Shown: one piece after another, positions 5,571 to 6,743 of the stretch
How positions within the stretch are numbered: the stretch's first letter is position 1
How the letters are laid out: each line of letters starts with the position of its first letter
Assembly (NCBI GenBank): GCA_022576105.1
Contig: JACZRM010000092.1
Location: forward strand, 1-6,743
Reading direction: 5' to 3'
Source of the DNA: Chloroflexota bacterium
GTDB lineage: Bacteria; Chloroflexota; Dehalococcoidia; UBA3495
DNA length: 6,743 nt
Translations under genes and position numbers: made by a program
The notes under the pieces: generated by a model
What the model was told of the DNA's origin: nothing
The model's database searches: none
Seen by the model: the letters and a program-made list of their open reading frames with translations, nothing else

Positions 5571-6743
5571 ATGGCACCTTGCGGCAACCAAGATTCTTGC
5601 AATCCCGGTAATGATATCGGCGCCTCTCGCTTTGGCGGATTGACCGCGCCATTCCGCCATCCCGACCTGCGCGTGCTTTGGATTTCCACCCTGTCGAACC
5701 AACTGGGGCAGGGGATACAACAAGTCCTGCTGGGTTGGCTGGTCTTCGACTTAACCGCGTCGCCGGAAATGGTCGGGGCGATATTCGCCGCCCGTTCCGC
5801 TCCCAACCTGGTGGTCGGCCTGGTTGCCGGTTTCATAACCGACCGTCTAGACCGCCGTACCGTGATGCGATTTTCCGTTTGGGGAATGATGTTGGGTACC
5901 CTGGCGGTGTCGCTGCTGCTGTTCTCAGGCCAGCTCAATCTATGGCAATTAATGGCCTTTACCTTCCTCCTGGGCACCTTCCAGGCCTTCTACCTGACCG
6001 CCCGACAGGTCTACGTATACGATGTGGTCGGCGCCAGCGGAGCATTGGGCGGCCTGGCGGCCATCAGCCTGGCCCAGAGGATCGGCCAGGTTATTGGCGC
6101 TCTAATGGCCGGTGGGCTGATCCAGTGGCAAGGCCCGGCGGCGACCTTTCTGGTTATGAGCGCCAGCTACCTTTTTGGAGTGTCTACTCTCTATGTGCTG
6201 CGACTAGTCGGCGACTCAGCGCCAATGGATAGGGAGTCTATCGCCGAAAATATACTTAATTACTTCCGTTCCCTCAAGTCGAATCGAGTCATGTTAAGTT
6301 TGATGGTCTCCACCGCCGCCGCCGAAACCTTGGGCTTTTCCCATCAGGCGTTGCTGCCGGTCCTGGCCAGCGTCGTGCTGGGTGTAGGCCCGGTGGGGTT
6401 GGGAGTGCTCACCGCTTTCCGGTTTGTCGGCGGTGCGGTGGGCGTAACCGCGCTGGCGATGGTGGGCCAGGTCCAACGGCAAGGGGTATTGCTGCTGGTG
6501 GTGCTGGGCCTGTTTGGACTGGGTCAGGTAATGTTGGGGCAATCCTTGACTTTCTGGATGGCCCTGGTGTTTGTGGCGCTGGTCAACATGATGGCGTCGA
6601 TTACCGACGTGCTCCACCAGACCCTGCTTCAGCGCAGCGTGTCCAACGAGCAGCGGGGACGGGCAATGGGTTCGTGGGTAGTGGGTACCGGCACCGCACC
6701 GGCCGGGCAGTTACAAATAGGCTACCTGGCCGAGTTGAGCAAT
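5571..6743 (+). CDS. Major facilitator superfamily transporter (EntS/MFS_3-like), cut off by the window end
   Basis: This is an inner-membrane secondary carrier, open from ATG 5571 to the last base (391 residues, intact frame). The missing end would be roughly the last membrane helix, judging by a family length slightly over 400. After a hydrophilic leader, membrane helices begin at about residue 35 (VLWISTLSNQ...LLGWLVFDLT). The MFS signature motif A is GFITDRLDRR (87-96), in the loop between helices 2 and 3. A charged central loop (about 212-236) separates two six-helix halves. The second half has GPVGLGVLTAFRFVGGAVG (273-291) and RGRAMGSWVVGTGTAPAG (362-379), the pattern seen in EntS-like exporters. 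Such proteins usually export small molecules or drugs, but the substrate cannot be inferred. The start is the first ATG after an in-frame stop at 5562. No clear Shine-Dalgarno is visible. The leader contains two Cys (residues 4 and 10) and is not typical, so a start nearer the TTG at 5640 is possible. Confidence 0.9.
   Translation, partial: MAPCGNQDSCNPGNDIGASRFGGLTAPFRHPDLRVLWISTLSNQLGQGIQQVLLGWLVFDLTASPEMVGAIFAARSAPNLVVGLVAGFITDRLDRRTVMRFSVWGMMLGTLAVSLLLFSGQLNLWQLMAFTFLLGTFQAFYLTARQVYVYDVVGASGALGGLAAISLAQRIGQVIGALMAGGLIQWQGPAATFLVMSASYLFGVSTLYVLRLVGDSAPMDRESIAENILNYFRSLKSNRVMLSLMVSTAAAETLGFSHQALLPVLASVVLGVGPVGLGVLTAFRFVGGAVGVTALAMVGQVQRQGVLLLVVLGLFGLGQVMLGQSLTFWMALVFVALVNMMASITDVLHQTLLQRSVSNEQRGRAMGSWVVGTGTAPAGQLQIGYLAELSN

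Noticed and set aside
5678..6232. 184-residue plus-strand open frame
   Set aside because: It lies in the wrong frame within the MFS gene. The MFS frame shows membrane helices and motif A throughout.

Overview
The window is bacterial, moderately GC-rich and densely coded. It looks most like an uncultured free-living lineage such as Chloroflexota (SAR202 / Dehalococcoidia-like) or a similar environmental group. That guess rests only on the gene mix: a Dpp/Opp-type permease pair, an orphan NMT1/THI5-type binding protein, a PAC2-family protein carrying the PHTRP motif, an extended-SDR epimerase and an EntS-like MFS carrier. No rRNA, tRNA, CRISPR array, insertion sequence or phage gene is visible.

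Layout. (1) 41-1392, + strand: a peptide/nickel-type ABC permease pair that looks broken. The DppB-like gene (41-996) loses its frame at about 391 by one base, and the conserved Gly of its EAA loop is replaced by Arg. The DppC-like gene (1009/1045-1392) keeps only the last third of the protein. A very strong intrinsic terminator follows (1424-1466). (2) 1614-2513, - strand: a substrate-binding-protein-like gene with no signal peptide. It starts at an internal ATG with a good Shine-Dalgarno. (3) 2514-2768: a divergent control region with weak promoter candidates on both strands and a tandem 13-mer repeat. (4) 2769-3737, + strand: an NAD-dependent epimerase/dehydratase starting at TTG behind a near-perfect Shine-Dalgarno. 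(5) 3738-4502: a 765-bp gap that holds small hairpins, one doubtful small ORF and a possible terminator for the gene beyond it. (6) 4503-5405, - strand: a PAC2-family protein. (7) 5406-5570: a divergent spacer with a 13-nt perfect palindrome. (8) 5571 to the window end, + strand: an MFS transporter cut off by the window edge.

Apart from the permease pair, the genes alternate in strand and each appears to be its own transcription unit, so there is little operon logic and no clear multi-gene system. The permease pair has no ATPase or signal-bearing binding protein inside the window. I found no convincing undescribed system. The points most worth checking are the three separate lesions in the permease pair (real decay or assembly error), the leaderless binding protein, the direct repeat upstream of it, and the role of the bacterial PAC2 protein.
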